Source: Pseudomonas sp. ANT_H4 (lineage in GTDB: Bacteria; Pseudomonadota; Gammaproteobacteria; Pseudomonadales; Pseudomonadaceae). From it: a DNA stretch of 64,000 nucleotides. The notes under the pieces are model-generated. The model searched no databases. It saw only the letters and a program-made list of their open reading frames with translations, and was not told where the DNA came from. Shown one piece after another: positions 17,703 through 26,860 of the stretch (its first letter is position 1; the number at the start of each line of letters is the position of its first letter). The stretch spans positions 62,001 through 126,000 of the forward strand of contig NZ_VOBG01000011.1 of assembly GCF_008369295.1 (NCBI RefSeq), given 5' to 3'. The translations under genes were made by a program, and so were the position numbers.

Positions 17703-18022
17703 CAGAGCGCCACTTCGCCGTCAATATCGTTAGTCAAATTCACGTCATGCCCAGCCTGCTTCAGCATGGCGTGAGCCAGTTCATCCGGCAATCCGCGAAC
17801 ATGCTGGCCAGCCTCGATATCGCGGGCCAGCAGACTCAGAAACGCGCCGATGACCGGATCTTCGTGCTCGGCATTCGCACGGGTGACGACAATCTGCCCA
17901 TCCTCGCCCAGGTCGAACGCTACCTTGCCGCCGGTATCGACGCCCAACGCCTGACGGATCGGCTTGGGCAGCGTGATCTGGCCCTTCGATGTGAGCGTGG
18001 CTAGTTCATGAATGGCTGCCAT
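17702..18022 (-). CDS. prlF: PrlF-type antitoxin
   Basis: A 106-residue antitoxin with an N-terminal AbrB/SpoVT-like swapped-hairpin domain, seen in LTSKGQITLPKPIR and the following VAFDLGEDGQIVV. The C-terminal half should contact YhaV. PrlF represses its own operon through the AbrB-like domain; a perfect palindrome lies 40 bp upstream of the start codon. Confidence 0.9.
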   Translation of the reverse strand: MAAIHELATLTSKGQITLPKPIRQALGVDTGGKVAFDLGEDGQIVVTRANAEHEDPVIGAFLSLLARDIEAGQHVRGLPDELAHAMLKQAGHDVNLTNDIDGEVAL

Positions 18023-18061
18023 GGCGTGGCGTGCTCCTCAGATGACAGTTTTTCCAACGGT

Positions 18062-18075
18062 AAGGAATATTCCTT
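18062..18075. promoter_or_regulatory. Palindromic candidate operator of prlF-yhaV
   Basis: A perfect 14-bp palindrome, AAGGAATATTCCTT, 40 bp upstream of prlF. AbrB-type antitoxins repress their own promoters at such symmetric AT-centred sites, so this is a reasonable binding site. Nothing in the sequence proves it. Confidence 0.45.
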
Positions 18076-18314
18076 TCCTCGTCAAGACAGATTGGCGAGA
18101 TCTTCAGACCCCGGTAGGCGGATCGCGCTTACCTCAAAAAAAGGACTGACCCCGTGCCGGATAGCTTGTAGAGCGACTCCCCGAGCCGAGCTACATGTAA
18201 AGGCTTCGATAAAGGTCAAAGGGCTGGGAAGGGTCAATGGAATGGGGGCAAGGGGAAAGGCTCTACCCGTAAAAGGAAAAGGCTCTCCCGTCCACCGCAA
18301 CTTCAGGTGACATC

Positions 18315-20171
18315 ATGTTCGCGCTGTTCCAACGAAAACGCTCGGCGTCGGCACCGATGGCGCCCACGGAAGCGGCTGTAAAAGGTAAGGGGCTGACGCG
18401 GCCTGAGTCGGCCGCATCGTTGCTGGCCACCCCACGCCGGCAGAAGCTGCTGGAACACATCTGGCAACGTACTTCGCTCTCACGCAAGCAGTTCAGGTCC
18501 CTGTATCTCGCACCACTTGAACGCTACGCCGAGTTGGTCCAGCAATTCCCCGCCTCGGAAAGCCATCACCACGCCTATCCAGGCGGCATGCTCGATCACG
18601 GGCTGGAAATCGTCGCCTACGCGCTCAAGCTGCGGCAATCGCACCTTCTTCCAGCAGGCACAACACCAGAGGACCAAGTAGCACAAGCCGAAGCCTGGAC
18701 AGCCGCCATTGCCTACGCAGCGCTCCTGCACGATATTGGCAAGATCGCAATCGACCTTCATGTGGAATATGCCGACGGCAACACATGGCACCCCTGGCAC
18801 GGACCGTTGTTGCATCCGTACCGCTTCCGCTATCGCAAGGAGCGTGAGTACCGGCTGCACAGTGCTGCGACCGGACTACTCTACAACCGCCTGCTTGATG
18901 GTCACATCCTGGACTGGCTCAGCGACTATCCCGCTCTGTGGTCGTCGTTACTGTATGTGCTGGCAGGCCAATATGAACATGCCGGCGTGCTCGGTGAGCT
19001 CGTAACCCAGGCTGACCGAGCCTCTGTCGCTCAGGAGTTGGGGGGCGATCCGGCCAGGGTGATGGCGGCACCGAAACATGCACTGCAACGCAAACTGCTT
19101 GAAGGCCTGCGGTTCCTGCTCAAGGAGGAGCTGAGGTTGAACCAGCCACAGGCCTCGGACGGCTGGCTGACACAGGACGCCTTATGGCTCGTCAGCAAGA
19201 CAGTCTCAGACAAGCTGCGCGCGCACCTGCTTTCGCAGGGCATCGAAGGGATCCCGTCGAGTAACACCGCAGTATTCAACGTTCTGCAAGATCACGGCAT
19301 GCTTCAGCCAACAGTTGATGACAAGGCCATCTGGAAGGCAGTCATCACGAGTGAGGGTGGTTGGTCGCATACATTCACCTTGCTGCGGCTGGCCCCTGCC
19401 CTGATCTGGGAAAGCGCAGAGCGGCCCCCGCCGTTTAGCGGCACCGTGAAGGTGGTACAGAAAGAAGCTGTTTCAGCAACGGCCGGCCGCAGCACATCGC
19501 CCAGTGGCGAAGCCGCTGCGATGACGGTGAACGGAAGGCCTTCATCCGCACCAGTGATACCAGCCGCAACCGCGGCCTCTGCGGATGGACTGGATGACCT
19601 ACTGGAGTTGTTCACCTCGCCGGATAACGCCCACATTCGACCTTCACCACCGGGCAACAACGAACCCAAACAAGCGCTAGTTCAACAAGAATCCGATGCG
19701 CCTGCTACGTCACCGGCATCTGCCTCACAGGAACGAGGCTCACGACCACCGCCGTCAGGCGAGCATTTCATGGTCTGGCTGCGTCAGCACATTGATAGCC
19801 GCAAACTGATCATCAATGACGCGAAGGCTCTGGTGCATACCGTGGCCGATACCGTGTACCTGGTGAGTCCTGGGCTGTTTCAACGTTACGCACAGGAACA
19901 CCCACAGTCAGCCGTCTTCGCCAAAGAAGATAAGGTGACAGACTGGCAGTGGGTGCAAAAGCGCTTCGAGAAGCTGGACTTGCACCGAAAGCAGGAGAAC
20001 GGCCTGAACATCTGGACCTGTGAAGTCACCGGACCGCGCAAATCACGCAGGCTGCATGGCTATTTGCTGAATGACCCTCTTCGGTTGTTCAATGACGTTC
20101 CTATGAATAACCCCTACCTCACAGTATTGCCGACGATAAATTCTGCAGCGCAGCAAATGGGATCAATATAA
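18315..20171 (+). CDS. mobH: MobH family relaxase (TraI)
   Basis: A 618-residue relaxase of the MobH class, which nicks the ICE at oriT and pilots the strand. The N-terminal half carries the family's HD-hydrolase-like metal site: HHHAYPGGMLDHGLE (about 76-90) and LLHDIGK (about 139-145). The C-terminal domain, after a Pro/Ser/Ala-rich linker, is the TraI_2_C-type region (GEHFMVWLRQHI onward). In this ICE family mobH lies near the integrase end; here cargo follows instead. About 290 bp of purine-rich DNA upstream could hold its promoter; oriT was not recognised. Confidence 0.88.
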   Translation: MFALFQRKRSASAPMAPTEAAVKGKGLTRPESAASLLATPRRQKLLEHIWQRTSLSRKQFRSLYLAPLERYAELVQQFPASESHHHAYPGGMLDHGLEIVAYALKLRQSHLLPAGTTPEDQVAQAEAWTAAIAYAALLHDIGKIAIDLHVEYADGNTWHPWHGPLLHPYRFRYRKEREYRLHSAATGLLYNRLLDGHILDWLSDYPALWSSLLYVLAGQYEHAGVLGELVTQADRASVAQELGGDPARVMAAPKHALQRKLLEGLRFLLKEELRLNQPQASDGWLTQDALWLVSKTVSDKLRAHLLSQGIEGIPSSNTAVFNVLQDHGMLQPTVDDKAIWKAVITSEGGWSHTFTLLRLAPALIWESAERPPPFSGTVKVVQKEAVSATAGRSTSPSGEAAAMTVNGRPSSAPVIPAATAASADGLDDLLELFTSPDNAHIRPSPPGNNEPKQALVQQESDAPATSPASASQERGSRPPPSGEHFMVWLRQHIDSRKLIINDAKALVHTVADTVYLVSPGLFQRYAQEHPQSAVFAKEDKVTDWQWVQKRFEKLDLHRKQENGLNIWTCEVTGPRKSRRLHGYLLNDPLRLFNDVPMNNPYLTVLPTINSAAQQMGSI

Positions 20172-20307
20172 AAGGTTGGTGTTGCAGCCGATGCACTTTT
20201 GACCCAGGTACCGGAATTTAATTGACCCTGTTTCGAACGCCGAACACGTTGTTGCATTTCGCTTTTCAGACTGCTGGACTGGGGTCAGCATAGCGTCGGC
20301 ACCCGGG

Positions 20308-20571
20308 TCAATAGTGCGGCGGCGGCAACAGCTTGACTTCAGCTGGAAAGGGCATCCCAGGTAACGATGTGTAAGCAGCAGGGGAAAAAAGTCTCAGGCT
20401 GTCGTAGTAATTGCGCCAGTTTCCACCTGGCTGGCTCTCGGCATCCAGGATTAGAAACCTGAGGTTCTGCTGCCGCAGATGCCAACCGCACGCGAGCCCA
20501 GCTTGGCCCGCACCAATAACGATGACATCCGTGGGCTCATTAATTATGTTCATGTATGCGCACTCATGCAT
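20308..20571 (-). pseudogene. Truncated FAD-dependent monooxygenase, N-terminus only
   Basis: An 87-residue fragment with the FAD-binding GAGQAGLACGW motif (about 21-31) and the PGGNWRNYYDSLRLFSP block of flavoprotein monooxygenases/CzcO-like oxidoreductases. Full members are about 350-430 residues, so roughly the last three quarters are missing. The break lies at the junction with the mobH end of the ICE backbone. It probably marks the edge of an inserted cargo block. Confidence 0.75.
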
Positions 20572-20591
20572 ATATTGAAATGATAAAAAAA

Positions 20592-20789
20592 CTACTCAGA
20601 TACACCGGGGCAGCAAAACGGAGCCAGACTCTTCATGTGCTGAAGCATGGCTTCGAGCCGTGTCACCACTGCCGGTCCATCCACCTCGTAGAACATCTGC
20701 CTGCTACAAAACTCAGAAATCGCCCCAGCCCCCTCATATGCCATCGGGTGAGTCGTGGCGGGAATCCGGGGCGAATCAGTGAACAGCAT
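20592..20789 (-). CDS. Small ORF of unknown function, possibly a fragment
   Basis: A 65-residue open frame upstream of, and in the same direction as, the truncated monooxygenase, with a 20-bp gap. It contains three cysteines, two of them adjacent (FCCPG) near the C-terminus. I recognise no family. It may be the surviving upstream partner of the monooxygenase gene or a chance frame. Confidence 0.3.
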   Translation of the reverse strand: MLFTDSPRIPATTHPMAYEGAGAISEFCSRQMFYEVDGPAVVTRLEAMLQHMKSLAPFCCPGVSE

Positions 20790-20860
20790 TACACCAAGAA
20801 CGGGATTTTTATGAGGACCATCACGAATATCACGAATCGGCGACTAAAAATGTTTACTTA

Positions 20861-20882
20861 TGATTGTGAATGATTATTATTA
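20861..20882. promoter_or_regulatory. Fur-box-like site before the siderophore operon
   Basis: On the minus strand the sequence reads TAATAATAATCATTCACAAT, which fits the GATAATGATAATCATTATC Fur consensus at most positions. It lies 31-52 bp before the first gene of the siderophore operon, where iron-loaded Fur would block transcription. An A/T-rich stretch around it could supply the promoter. Confidence 0.55.
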
Positions 20883-20912
20883 ACGCGCATCCACCCTGAA
20901 GGATATGCGTCA

Positions 20913-21677
20913 ATGATACGAACCTCTCCGGTGTTTTCCCGGTTACAAGCAGGGAACAACGTCTACGGCTTGCTCAATTCTCTACCTTCACCGATGCTCT
21001 GCGAAATGCTCGCGTTTGCGGGCTACGATTTCGTTATTCTCGATCTTGAGCACTTACTGCGCTCCGAAGAAGACATCATGCATTGTGTCCGCGCATGTGA
21101 GGCCGCTGGCATTTCGCCTTGGCTGCGCATACCTCAAGTGGACGAAAAACTGATCGGTCGGGCACTGGATGCCGGCATCGAAGCCATTGTCCTTTCACGC
21201 ACCGAAAGTGCTGCGCAAGTTCAGCGCGCCATTGAAGCGGCGTTCTTTCCCCCCTTAGGGAAACGCGGAATAACCGGCGGACGCATTACCGGTTTCGGTC
21301 GCCTGCCATTACCCGAATACATCGATCTGGCCAATCGTCAGACCCCTATTATTCCCATGATCGAAAGCCGCGCCGGGGTCGACGCTCTCGGCGAGATTCT
21401 GCAACTGCCGGGCGTCGGCATGATTCTGGAAGGCGCACTGGATCTGTCGCTCGATCTCGGTCTAGGCCCCGACCCGCTCAATTCCCAAGTCTGGCAAACG
21501 CTGCAATACATGGCTGATGCCTGCCTCAGCGCCGCAATACCATTCTGCGCTAACCCCCGCACTGCTGAACAGAACACGCTGTGGCGCGCTCGCGGGGTCC
21601 AAAGCTTTCTGGCCGGTGAAGACCGGGGCTTGCTGCATAACGCATTGAAAGCCCGCCTGCATTCTCTCCAACAGTAA
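20913..21677 (+). CDS. HpcH/HpaI-fold enzyme, SbnG-like siderophore citrate synthase candidate
   Basis: A 254-residue member of the HpcH/HpaI aldolase family. Family features: VILDLEH (about 38-44), KRGITGG (about 116-122), the metal-binding glutamate in PMIESRAGV (about 149-157) and the partner aspartate in GALDLS (about 173-178). SbnG of the staphyloferrin B cluster has this fold and makes citrate from oxaloacetate and acetyl-CoA outside the TCA cycle. As first gene of a citrate-based siderophore operon, the same role is the best inference; an ordinary aldolase remains possible. Confidence 0.75.
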   Translation: MIRTSPVFSRLQAGNNVYGLLNSLPSPMLCEMLAFAGYDFVILDLEHLLRSEEDIMHCVRACEAAGISPWLRIPQVDEKLIGRALDAGIEAIVLSRTESAAQVQRAIEAAFFPPLGKRGITGGRITGFGRLPLPEYIDLANRQTPIIPMIESRAGVDALGEILQLPGVGMILEGALDLSLDLGLGPDPLNSQVWQTLQYMADACLSAAIPFCANPRTAEQNTLWRARGVQSFLAGEDRGLLHNALKARLHSLQQ

Positions 21678-21698
21678 AAATGAGCCAACGTAGTCCAC

Positions 21699-23807
21699 AT
21701 GAAAACAACAACAAACTCCCTACATTTTTCACTCAGTCTTATCACTTTGGGCATCTGTCACGGTGCCATGGCCGCCGATCAACCCGTCGATTTGTCCACC
21801 AGACCTGCCAGTAACATGGAACTGGCACCCATGATGATTCAGGGTGACGTTCTCGGGACGGCCAGCGATCAGGAGGTGCGTACCTATGCCGGCAGTCGCA
21901 GCGTTGTCGACTCCAGCGAACTGAAAAAAGCCAGCGTCCGCGGTGTGGACGACGCGCTGCAACGGGTACCGGGCATCAAGATCTTTGACGAAACCGGCAC
22001 CGGCGCCTTGCCACAGATATCGGTACGCGGGCTGTACGAGAGTCGTAGCGGCCGGATTCAAGCGTTGTCGGATGGCATTCCACTAGCACTGGCGCCGTAC
22101 GGCCAGACGGGTCTTTCGCTGTTTCCAGTGACCATGGCCACTGTAGACCGTATTGATGTCGTGCGTGGGGGCGCAGCGGTGCAATACGGTCCGAACAACG
22201 TTGGCGGGGTGATCAACTTCATCAGCAAGCCGATTCCGCGCGAGTGGGAAACCACTCTGCAGGAGAAGTTGACGTTCAACGCTGGCGGGCGCCAGTTGTG
22301 GGACAACTATGTGGGCACCGGCGGCTACCTGACCGACAACTTCGGCCTGCAACTGGACCTCAATACCCTGGGTGGCGAATACGGGCGCGAGCACTCCGAC
22401 ACCGATGTGCAGAACTACCGTCTGCGCGGCCTGTGGAACATCGACGACGATCGCGATCTGAGCTTCGGTATCCAGCACTACAAGGCCGATATGGACCTGG
22501 CCGGAGCACTCAGCGTGCGGGATTACAAGGATGATCCACGGCAATCGACGCGTCCGCTGGACCGCTTCGAGGGCGACACCAATCGCGTGTGGGGCACCTA
22601 CACCCAGCGCCTGGGCGCCATGGGGCCGTTCGACTCAGTAGAATATAGCTGGACCAACTTCGCCCACGACAGCTACCGCAACTTCGTGCTCGGCCTGCCG
22701 TTCACTCCGGACGGTACGGCGGTGACCAAACAGGACGGCCCACGCGACTTTAAAGTCTGGGGCACGGAGCCGCGCATCAGTGCCACCATCGATGGTGACA
22801 CGGTTGGCCAGACCTGGTTGCTGGGCGCCCGTTATGTCAGCGAAGACATCGACTACAAGGTCAACCGCCAGCGCGTCGCTACCGGCGTGACGACGCCGTT
22901 CCGGGACTGGAAGTTCGATGACGACGCCCGCGCGTTCTACCTCAGCAACGCCATCAGTCTGCTCGATCATCGCCTGACCATCACCCCCGGCGTGCGCTAC
23001 GAAAACGCCCGCATGGATTACGCAGACGGCATCACCGGGTTCTCGCGCGAGAACAAATCCGAAGAATGGCTGCCGGGCCTAACGGTGGGTTACCAGGCGA
23101 CCGACGCCTGGTTTGTCTACGCCAACGCCCAAAAGTCCCTGCGTCCACCGCAAGTCACGCAGATCGTCAAGGAAGGCGATGTCGGCGCCGAATTGGCGTG
23201 GAACTACGAGACCGGCGTGCGCTATACGCCGTGGGACGGCCTGCGCGTCGACTTAAATCTGTACCGCATCGATTTCGACGATCAGATCATCTACAACGCC
23301 AGAACCGACCGTTTCGACAACCTTGGCAGCACGCGTCATCAGGGTTTCGAGAGCGAAATTTTCTGGACGCCGCAAGCCATGCCTGATCTGGACCTGCACG
23401 CCAGCTATGCCTACCTCGACGCCAAGCAACGCAACGGCACATTCAAAGACAACGAGGTGCCGTACGCTTCGCGCAATCAGTTCACGATAGACGGCCGTTA
23501 CCGTTTTGCCGAGCACTGGACCTACAACCTCGACGGTCTGTACATCAGCAGCGCTTACACCGATGCCGCTAACTCAAGCGATGAAAATGCCACTGCCAGC
23601 GTGGGCAAACTGCCTGCTTACTGGGTCTGGAACACCGCCATTGAGCGTGAGTTCGAGCTGGCAGACAAAAGCGTCCTGACCGCGTCCGCGGGCATCAGCA
23701 ACCTGTTCAACCGCGAGTACTACTTCCGCGGTATCGACACCAGCCCGTGGGGTCGTCAACCCGCGCCAGAGCGCTCGCTCACCCTAGGCGTCAACTACCG
23801 CTTCTAA
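21699..23807 (+). CDS. TonB-dependent ferric siderophore receptor (PvuA-like)
   Basis: A 702-residue outer-membrane receptor. It has a signal peptide (ending around residues 25-27, AMAAD), a plug domain with VDDALQRVPGIKI and DVVRGGAAVQYGPN blocks (about 85-165), a 22-strand-type barrel and a C-terminal NYRF, the usual last-strand Phe. It follows the aldolase gene by 21 bp and precedes the biosynthesis genes. Best inference is uptake of the ferric form of the siderophore made by this operon. Confidence 0.88.
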   Translation: MKTTTNSLHFSLSLITLGICHGAMAADQPVDLSTRPASNMELAPMMIQGDVLGTASDQEVRTYAGSRSVVDSSELKKASVRGVDDALQRVPGIKIFDETGTGALPQISVRGLYESRSGRIQALSDGIPLALAPYGQTGLSLFPVTMATVDRIDVVRGGAAVQYGPNNVGGVINFISKPIPREWETTLQEKLTFNAGGRQLWDNYVGTGGYLTDNFGLQLDLNTLGGEYGREHSDTDVQNYRLRGLWNIDDDRDLSFGIQHYKADMDLAGALSVRDYKDDPRQSTRPLDRFEGDTNRVWGTYTQRLGAMGPFDSVEYSWTNFAHDSYRNFVLGLPFTPDGTAVTKQDGPRDFKVWGTEPRISATIDGDTVGQTWLLGARYVSEDIDYKVNRQRVATGVTTPFRDWKFDDDARAFYLSNAISLLDHRLTITPGVRYENARMDYADGITGFSRENKSEEWLPGLTVGYQATDAWFVYANAQKSLRPPQVTQIVKEGDVGAELAWNYETGVRYTPWDGLRVDLNLYRIDFDDQIIYNARTDRFDNLGSTRHQGFESEIFWTPQAMPDLDLHASYAYLDAKQRNGTFKDNEVPYASRNQFTIDGRYRFAEHWTYNLDGLYISSAYTDAANSSDENATASVGKLPAYWVWNTAIEREFELADKSVLTASAGISNLFNREYYFRGIDTSPWGRQPAPERSLTLGVNYRF

Positions 23808-23883
23808 AACCGCGCACTTGCGCACTTGTAAACCAGTTGCCCGATCCTCCGGGACGGGCAACTGCTGCCCTCAGGAAACTGCC

Positions 23884-25083
23884 ATGCAACGTCCATTCGT
23901 CATCCTTGCCCACGTCGCCCACCCTGCCATTCTCGAGGGCTTCTTGCCTGCCGCCCATACACGCGGGTTGCCGATCGTGGTCATCACCGACCACGCTCAG
24001 GAGCACCGGCGCCTGCTCGCCACCTCGCACATTTCGCCGCTAGAGCTGCATGTTATCGAATGTGATGTGTTCAATCCGCTAGCAGTCATAGAGGCACTCA
24101 ACAGTCAGGACTTGCAGCCCATCGCCGTATTTTCCAACAGCGATCACCTGCAGACCGCGACAGCGATGGTGGCCGAGGCATTCGAATGCCCAGGCAAGGA
24201 CTGGCGGCTGTGCTATGCGGCGAAGAACAAGGCGGCCATGCGCGAGCGCATGCAACGTCTAGGTCTGCCTGGCCCATGGTTCCAGGTGCTCACATCGAAT
24301 GCCACATTACCGACCGCTGCGCCGTGGCCGGTGGTCGCCAAGCCTCGTGAAGGCGTCGCCAGCCTGGACGTCAGACTGTGTCAAAACGCCGCCGAGCTCA
24401 GCGCTTACTGCGAGCAGTTCTGGCAGCAGCAACCGGACCGGGCGCTGTTGCTGGAGGCGTACATGGAAGGTCCGTTGTTCACCCTCGAAACCCTGGGCGA
24501 CGGGCGCAATCTGCAAGCCATCGGTGGCTTCGATGTCACCCTTTCACCACCGCCGCATTTTGTAGAACTCGCCGCGCGCTGGAATGGACAACTCAGCCGC
24601 GCTCATCGTGCCGCCGCGATGGCTCAAGTAGCAGCGTTCGGAGTCAATTTCGGTGTCTGCCACAGCGAATTCATTCTGACCGCTCAAGGCCCGGTGCTGG
24701 TTGAGATCAACTATCGCAGCATCGGCGATGGTCGCGAGTTCCTGCTTGATCGGCTGCTGCCACAGGGTTGGTTCGACCGCATCGTCGCTTTGCATTTGGG
24801 AGACAACCTGATCGACGCGCAACCGGCGCAAGCCGAAGCAACCGTTCATTACCTTGTTGCCGATCGCGCGGGGCGTCTGGATCAGGCCAGCGCCAGCTTC
24901 AACGTCGAACGTGAAGGCCATTGGTGCGATTACCGTGCACTGCACAATACCGGCGACACCGTGACCATCAGCCATTCCAACAAGGACTACGTCGGCGTAC
25001 TGAGACTGATCGCGCCGGATGACGTGAGCCTCGAAGCGCAACTGAATTCGACCCTGAACGACCTGAAGTGGGTGGTGGCATGA
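23884..25083 (+). CDS. pvsA: ATP-grasp ligase of siderophore synthesis (PvsA-like)
   Basis: A 399-residue ATP-grasp enzyme; WPVVAKPREGVASLDV (about 142-157) looks like the ATP-binding lysine/Gly-rich part and VEINYRSIGDG (about 275-285) the metal-binding end. In the vibrioferrin pathway PvsA is the ATP-grasp member of pvsABCDE and is thought to join small building blocks by an amide or ester bond. I take the ATG at 23884; an upstream in-frame ATG at 23818 would add 22 unlikely residues. It overlaps pvsB by four bases. Confidence 0.75.
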   Translation: MQRPFVILAHVAHPAILEGFLPAAHTRGLPIVVITDHAQEHRRLLATSHISPLELHVIECDVFNPLAVIEALNSQDLQPIAVFSNSDHLQTATAMVAEAFECPGKDWRLCYAAKNKAAMRERMQRLGLPGPWFQVLTSNATLPTAAPWPVVAKPREGVASLDVRLCQNAAELSAYCEQFWQQQPDRALLLEAYMEGPLFTLETLGDGRNLQAIGGFDVTLSPPPHFVELAARWNGQLSRAHRAAAMAQVAAFGVNFGVCHSEFILTAQGPVLVEINYRSIGDGREFLLDRLLPQGWFDRIVALHLGDNLIDAQPAQAEATVHYLVADRAGRLDQASASFNVEREGHWCDYRALHNTGDTVTISHSNKDYVGVLRLIAPDDVSLEAQLNSTLNDLKWVVA

Positions 25084-26651
25084 GCCTGCATCCGGAGGAC
25101 GCGGATCAGGCGCTCATTAGTCGACGCATCATCGATTGCTGCCTGCGCGAGGACATCCGTGGGATCGTCAGCAAAGGACAGATTTGTCGGCTGCCGGAAG
25201 AACTGAGTCAACACTTGCAGCATCAGCCCGACGCAAGCTGGCTGCGAATCGCCCATCTGGGCGCCGACGAACTATGGCTGCCGGTGGTCAAGGCGTATCC
25301 GTTGCAGGACTGGATCGGTACAGGCGACGCCTGGATCAAAGTGTCGCCGCAAAGCCACGGCGAGGTTCAACACGGCTACGGGCTCTGGCTGGGCCATCTG
25401 AGCCACGGTCTGGACGAAGAAAGTCTGACGCTGTTCGCGGCGTACCTGAAAGAAGCAGATTGCGCGACCGAACACCGGACCCTGTGCAATCAGGCGTATC
25501 GCCAGCATGGCCCTGCGCTGAGCGACGTGACTGCCCTGAAAGACTGGTCGCAGAGGCTGCTGAAGATCGATCAACTGGCGAGCTACCTGGATCACCCGTT
25601 TTATCCAACGGCGCGGGCCAAAAGCGGCTTCGATGCCGCCGCGCTCAAAGGCTACGCGCCGGAGTTTGCGCCGCGCTTCGAACTCAACTGGCTGGCGATT
25701 CCCAACAACGCCCTGACCCTGACCAGCCCACAGCCGCTGCACTGGCCGGACTTCGAGGACGTCGGCTTGTCACCGACCTTGCAAAACAGCCATTCATTAC
25801 TGCCAGTACACCCGCTGACATGGGGCGAACTGGAGCAATACGGCCTGCCTGAAGGCACGCTCAAGGCTCCACGTTCGGCCATGCAGGTCGAACCTACGCT
25901 GTCCGTGCGCACGGTGGTCTGCATCAATCAACCTCAGTGGCACATCAAACTACCGTTGTTAGTCAGCACGCTCGGTACGCGCAATTTGCGCCTGATCAAG
26001 CCCAGCACCCTATACGACGGTCACTGGTTCCAGACCACCCTGCAGGCCTTGACCGAGCGCGATCCGGCACTGGCGTCACGTTATCTGCACGTTGACGAAA
26101 AACACGGTGGTCATGCCGCCGAAAGTCGTCACCTAGCCTATATCGTGCGCCGTTACCCGACGGGTCTTGAGAACACCACACTCGTACCTGTCGCCGCGTT
26201 GGCCAGCCCGCTTGCCGATGGACGCCTTTTCCTCGAACAGTTGGCCGAGCGCTTCTACGCAGGTTCGTTGCAACACTGGCTGGACGATTATCTCGATCTG
26301 CTGCTGCAGGTCCATCTGCGGCTGTGGCTGCATTACGGCATCGCGCTGGAGGCCAACCAGCAGAACGCCGTCTTGATGTTCGAACAAGGTCAGCCATTGC
26401 GCCTGCTGATGAAGGACAACGACGCCGCTCGCCTGTGGCCTCAGCGCTTCACCCATGCGTGCCCGGATCTCGCTGATCTGCCGGCAGTCTTGCAGGACGA
26501 GCGCATTCGCGTCGACAGCAGCCAACCATTGGCCGAGATGTTCTGCACCATCACCTTGCAGCTGAATATTGTTGCGATCCTGGAAGCGATAGCGACCGCA
26601 GGCCTGGCCTCTCGATCCGGTCTGTACGGCACGCTGCGTCAGCTCTCATGA
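25080..26651 (+). CDS. pvsB: NIS siderophore synthetase (IucA/IucC family), PvsB-like, short C-terminus
   Basis: A 523-residue NRPS-independent siderophore synthetase, which couples citrate carboxyls to amines or alcohols using ATP. Signature parts: DHPFYPTARAKSGF (about 171-184), SLLPVHPLTWGELEQYG (about 240-256), LSVRTVVCINQPQWHIKL (about 277-294) and GIALEANQQNAVLMFE (about 420-435). The start at 25080 overlaps the pvsA stop. The frame ends before the usual last 60-70 residues of the family, and those seem to lie in the next overlapping frame, so the gene may carry a frameshift. Confidence 0.8.
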   Translation: MSLHPEDADQALISRRIIDCCLREDIRGIVSKGQICRLPEELSQHLQHQPDASWLRIAHLGADELWLPVVKAYPLQDWIGTGDAWIKVSPQSHGEVQHGYGLWLGHLSHGLDEESLTLFAAYLKEADCATEHRTLCNQAYRQHGPALSDVTALKDWSQRLLKIDQLASYLDHPFYPTARAKSGFDAAALKGYAPEFAPRFELNWLAIPNNALTLTSPQPLHWPDFEDVGLSPTLQNSHSLLPVHPLTWGELEQYGLPEGTLKAPRSAMQVEPTLSVRTVVCINQPQWHIKLPLLVSTLGTRNLRLIKPSTLYDGHWFQTTLQALTERDPALASRYLHVDEKHGGHAAESRHLAYIVRRYPTGLENTTLVPVAALASPLADGRLFLEQLAERFYAGSLQHWLDDYLDLLLQVHLRLWLHYGIALEANQQNAVLMFEQGQPLRLLMKDNDAARLWPQRFTHACPDLADLPAVLQDERIRVDSSQPLAEMFCTITLQLNIVAILEAIATAGLASRSGLYGTLRQLS

Positions 26652-26860
26652 CCTGTCTGCAACATCTCGAAGCAGAAGGCATCGACTGTGACGACGCGCG
26701 TCGATGGCTGCTCGACAGCCCGAAACTGCCGGTGAAATACCTGCTCAGCGCCGGCAGCCTGTTCAGCAAGGCGCATTCCGGTGCCAGTGACATCAACAAG
26801 TTCTATGGCTACAGCGCGGCGAACTTCCTGCTGGAGGATGCTCCATGCAACGGCGTCTGA
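26648..26860 (+). CDS. C-terminal segment of the NIS synthetase in a separate frame
   Basis: A 70-residue frame that starts inside the pvsB stop (TCATGA) and overlaps pvsC by 16 bases. Its SPKLPVKYLLSAGSLFSKA segment resembles the basic KALL-type end of IucA/IucC proteins, and its length equals what pvsB lacks. Either a -1 shift has split one gene, or the two parts are made as coupled subunits. A sequencing error at the junction is also possible. Confidence 0.55.
   Translation: MTCLQHLEAEGIDCDDARRWLLDSPKLPVKYLLSAGSLFSKAHSGASDINKFYGYSAANFLLEDAPCNGV

Noticed and set aside
20556..20873. Rightward 105-codon frame before the siderophore operon
   Set aside because: No family signature, runs through the truncated upstream genes in antisense and over the Fur-box-like promoter.
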